The notes under the pieces: model-generated
The model's database searches: none
Told to the model about the DNA's origin: nothing
What the model saw: only the letters and a program-made list of their open reading frames with translations
From: Solirubrobacterales bacterium
GTDB taxonomy: Bacteria > Actinomycetota > Thermoleophilia > Solirubrobacterales > Solirubrobacteraceae
Direction: 5' to 3'
Length of the DNA: 7,648 nt
Assembly (NCBI GenBank): GCA_009781575.1
Contig: WQXW01000077.1
Location: 1 to 7,648, forward strand
In this document: positions 6,154 to 7,648 of the stretch, piece by piece
Layout of the letters: the number at the start of each line of letters is the position of its first letter
Position numbering within the stretch: the first letter of the stretch is position 1
Made by a program: the position numbers and the translations under genes

Positions 6154-6256
6154 GACTCCCTCCGCGGGCATTACCCCACAGGTTCGAAGGGTCGGCGCCG
6201 GATTTGCGATTCCACTCGGGCGCCATCTCAGCCGGCCTTCCCGCCAGCTCCCCTGC
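6154..6256 (-). promoter_or_regulatory. TPP (THI-box) riboswitch upstream of the importer operon
   Basis: The minus strand shows the conserved TPP aptamer in order: AGGGGAGC (6254-6247); P3 GCTGGC/GCCGGC closed by GGGAAG (6248-6231); GGCTGAGA (6233-6226), the pyrimidine-sensing bulge; a variable P3a stem GGCGCC/GGCGCC (6224-6194); GACCCTTCGAACCTG (6193-6179); then GGTAATGCCCGCGGAGGGAG (6175-6156), the pyrophosphate-sensing half. TPP binding normally shuts off the downstream gene. Here GGAGG (6163-6159), the ribosome site of the ATPase gene, lies in the aptamer, and AGG of it pairs with CCT (6182-6180) in P4. There is no separate expression platform or terminator, so control should be translational by direct masking. 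I could not find a convincing P1 stem; the 3' GGGAGTC has no good partner upstream. Confidence 0.93.
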
Positions 6257-6285
6257 GCTGTTCTACTGCTTCTCTGCTGCTCCGG

Positions 6286-6291
6286 ATGCTA
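6286..6291 (-). promoter_or_regulatory. weak candidate -10 element for the thiamin operon
   Basis: TAGCAT on the minus strand fits TAnnnT and would start a transcript about 25 bases before the riboswitch core. It overlaps the VWA gene stop (TAG 6291-6289). No -35 box is visible at 16-18 bp, so it is weak. If it is wrong, the promoter lies within the VWA gene or the operon is read through from it. Confidence 0.2.
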
Positions 6292-7648
6292 GCGCGCCCA
6301 GCGCGGGCGGGCTCGCGCTGGCCCGCGGCCGGGCCGCCGGGGCGGCGACGCCGACGACGACCGGGGCGACGACGACCGGGACGAGGACGACGACGACGAC
6401 CGTGACGACGACGACGACCGTGACGACGACGACGACCGTGACGACGACGGCGACGTCGACCGTGGCGGCGCGGAGGCCACCGCGATGCCGGGGCGGGTGA
6501 GCGCGCGCACGAAGTCCTCCAGCTGCGCGGCGGTCCAGCACTCGAACGCGGTGCAGTGCTGCTCGTAGGCGGCGATCACCGAGTCGCCGTAGTTCCAGTA
6601 GAGGCGCGGCTCGGGATTGAGCCAGAAGGTGCGCCCGGCTCTGGCGGCGATCATGCCGAAGAGATCGGCGCGGGGATCGCGCCCGTTGGTGCGCGCGTCG
6701 CCCAGCACGATCACGGTGGCGCGCGGGTGGAGATCCTCCTCGACCAGCTCCAGCAGCTCCGACCACACGCGCCCGTAGTCGGTGTAGCCGGAGATGTCGG
6801 CCACGCCGGCGTTGCTGGAGATGCGCTCGCTCACGCCCTGGAAGGAGCGCTCGCGTTCGAAGATGTCGGTCACCTCGGAGATGCGCTCGATGAACACGAA
6901 CGAGCGCATGCGCCGGAAGGAGTCGTGCAGCGCGTGGAGCACCGACAGGAAGAACACCGACGCGGAGGTCACGCTGGTGGACACGTCGCACAGCACGTAG
7001 ATCTCCGGCCGCCGCGGCCGGCGGGGGCGGTGCTTGAGCACGATCGGCACGCCCCCGCTCTGCAGCGAGGCGCGCATCGTGCGGCGCACGTCGACCTGCG
7101 CGTGGCGGCCGTGCCCGCGCGCCTGCATGCCCTGCGTGGCCAGGCGGCGGCGCAGCTGGGCCACCACGCGGTGCACCGCGGCGAGGTCCTGCAGGGGCCC
7201 CGACGGCAGCGCGCGGTCGAGCTCGCCCAGCGGCCGCGCCGGCGGCAGGCTGCCGGTGCGCTGTGCCTGGGAGCGTTCGAGCTCGCGGCGCAGGAGCTCC
7301 TCGAAGCGGCGCAACGCGTCGCGTGGCACGCCGTGGCGCCGGGGATCGTCGTCGCCCAGCCCCGCCTGCGGCTCGGCGCGCAGCCCCAGCGCGCGCCGGA
7401 TGCGCTGCACGTCGACCCCGATCACGCCGGAGCCCTCGCGCGAGCGGCCGAACGCGGCCAGCGCCATGCGCGCGAGATCGCGCATCGCTCCCTCCGACCC
7501 CTCGCGCAACGCCGAGGCGACCCGCTGGCGCAGCGCGTCGAGCTCCCCCTCGGAGAGCCCCTCCATTGCCGCGCCCGCACGCGCCTCCTCCCCGCGCTGC
7601 GGGGAGCGCTGCTCGGAGAGCTGCTCGCGGATCGCGGCCAACTCGGCG
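6289..7648 (-). CDS. VWA-domain (CoxE-like) protein, 5' end outside window
   Basis: The frame is open to the right edge and an N-terminal helical region of the family appears missing, so this is a 3' fragment of 452 codons. Counting from TTG 7641: helical, charged region about 30-170; VWA_CoxE domain about 185-382. The metal-binding (MIDAS) site is complete: DVSTS (Asp219, Ser221, Ser223; usually DVSGS), Thr287 (GYTDYG) and Asp315 (IVLGDARTN). Family hallmarks VRRTMRASLQSGGVPI (186-200), RPRRPRRPE (205-213), FWLNPEPRLYWNYGDS (339-354) and LEDFVRAL (374-381) are present. Such proteins often work with a MoxR-type AAA+ ATPase; none is visible here, though one could lie to the right. Relatives end soon after the LEDFVRAL helix, whereas this one continues 60-70 residues as a Ser/Arg-rich tail encoded by a tandem repeat. 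The stop is about 35 bp before the riboswitch core. The true function is unknown. Confidence 0.88.
   Translation of the reverse strand, partial: AELAAIREQLSEQRSPQRGEEARAGAAMEGLSEGELDALRQRVASALREGSEGAMRDLARMALAAFGRSREGSGVIGVDVQRIRRALGLRAEPQAGLGDDDPRRHGVPRDALRRFEELLRRELERSQAQRTGSLPPARPLGELDRALPSGPLQDLAAVHRVVAQLRRRLATQGMQARGHGRHAQVDVRRTMRASLQSGGVPIVLKHRPRRPRRPEIYVLCDVSTSVTSASVFFLSVLHALHDSFRRMRSFVFIERISEVTDIFERERSFQGVSERISSNAGVADISGYTDYGRVWSELLELVEEDLHPRATVIVLGDARTNGRDPRADLFGMIAARAGRTFWLNPEPRLYWNYGDSVIAAYEQHCTAFECWTAAQLEDFVRALTRPGIAVASAPPRSTSPSSSRSSSSSRSSSSSRSSSSSSSRSSSPRSSSASPPRRPGRGPARARPRWAR
6383..6454 (-). repeat. 18-bp tandem repeat, CGT(GAC)5 on the plus strand
   Basis: Four consecutive 18-base units: GAG(GAC)5, CGT(GAC)5, CGT(GAC)5, then CGT(GAC)3GGCGAC, with degenerate copies on both sides (about 6349-6382 and 6455-6463). 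Within the VWA gene frame they encode runs of Ser separated by Arg. Being a multiple of three, expansion or loss of units would keep the frame. Confidence 0.9.

Noticed and set aside
6383..6454. CRISPR-like array.
   Set aside because: The 18-bp units are directly adjacent without spacers and made of a triplet repeat.
6263..6991. A Val/Thr-rich frame (VVVVVT repeats) on the minus strand across the GAC repeat.
   Set aside because: It is a second-frame reading of the VWA gene and its repeat; the frame with the MIDAS residues is the real one.

Overview
The window is very GC-rich DNA in which every gene I can support lies on the minus strand, so it reads right to left. High GC, extensive overlapping open frames, a GAF-type sensor kinase, a group III phosphofructokinase and a CoxE-like VWA protein together suggest a high-GC actinobacterium, possibly Thermoleophilia/Solirubrobacterales. 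That taxonomic guess is inference only; no rRNA or other marker gene is present.

Layout in transcription order: (1) 7648-6289, a VWA (CoxE-like) protein whose N-terminus lies outside the window and whose C-terminus carries a Ser/Arg-rich tail encoded by an 18-bp tandem repeat. (2) 6256-6154, a clear TPP (THI-box) riboswitch ending directly at the start codon of (3) a three-gene ABC importer: ATPase (6152-5199), permease (5202-4420) and lipoprotein binding protein (4423-3392), joined by two 4-bp stop/start overlaps (ATGA and TTGA). (4) 3356-2715, a NarL/FixJ-type response regulator starting 35 bp after the binding protein, with no terminator between them. (5) 2630-2596, a rho-independent terminator in the only AT-rich patch. 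(6) 2595-2277, a gene-free leader. (7) 2276-1239, a 6-phosphofructokinase with the sequence signature of pyrophosphate dependence. (8) 1170-214, a zinc alcohol dehydrogenase. (9) 186-1, the first 62 codons of a GAF-domain protein, probably a sensor histidine kinase.

The best-supported biology is the importer. The riboswitch core identifies a thiamin-repressed operon, so the NMT1/ThiY-like binding protein, SsuC-like permease and ATPase most likely import a thiamin pyrimidine precursor (ThiXYZ type). The Shine-Dalgarno sequence of the first gene is part of the aptamer, and the following two genes appear translationally coupled, so one ligand-sensing event could control all three. The response regulator may be cotranscribed with the importer. 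Its partner could be the kinase at the left edge, three genes downstream.

I did not find a wholly new system. The most unusual items are the Ser/Arg repeat tail of the VWA protein next to the riboswitch leader, the duplicated Gly/Ala tail of the ATPase, the possible riboswitch-to-response-regulator readthrough, and an Asp replacing a structural-zinc cysteine in the dehydrogenase.
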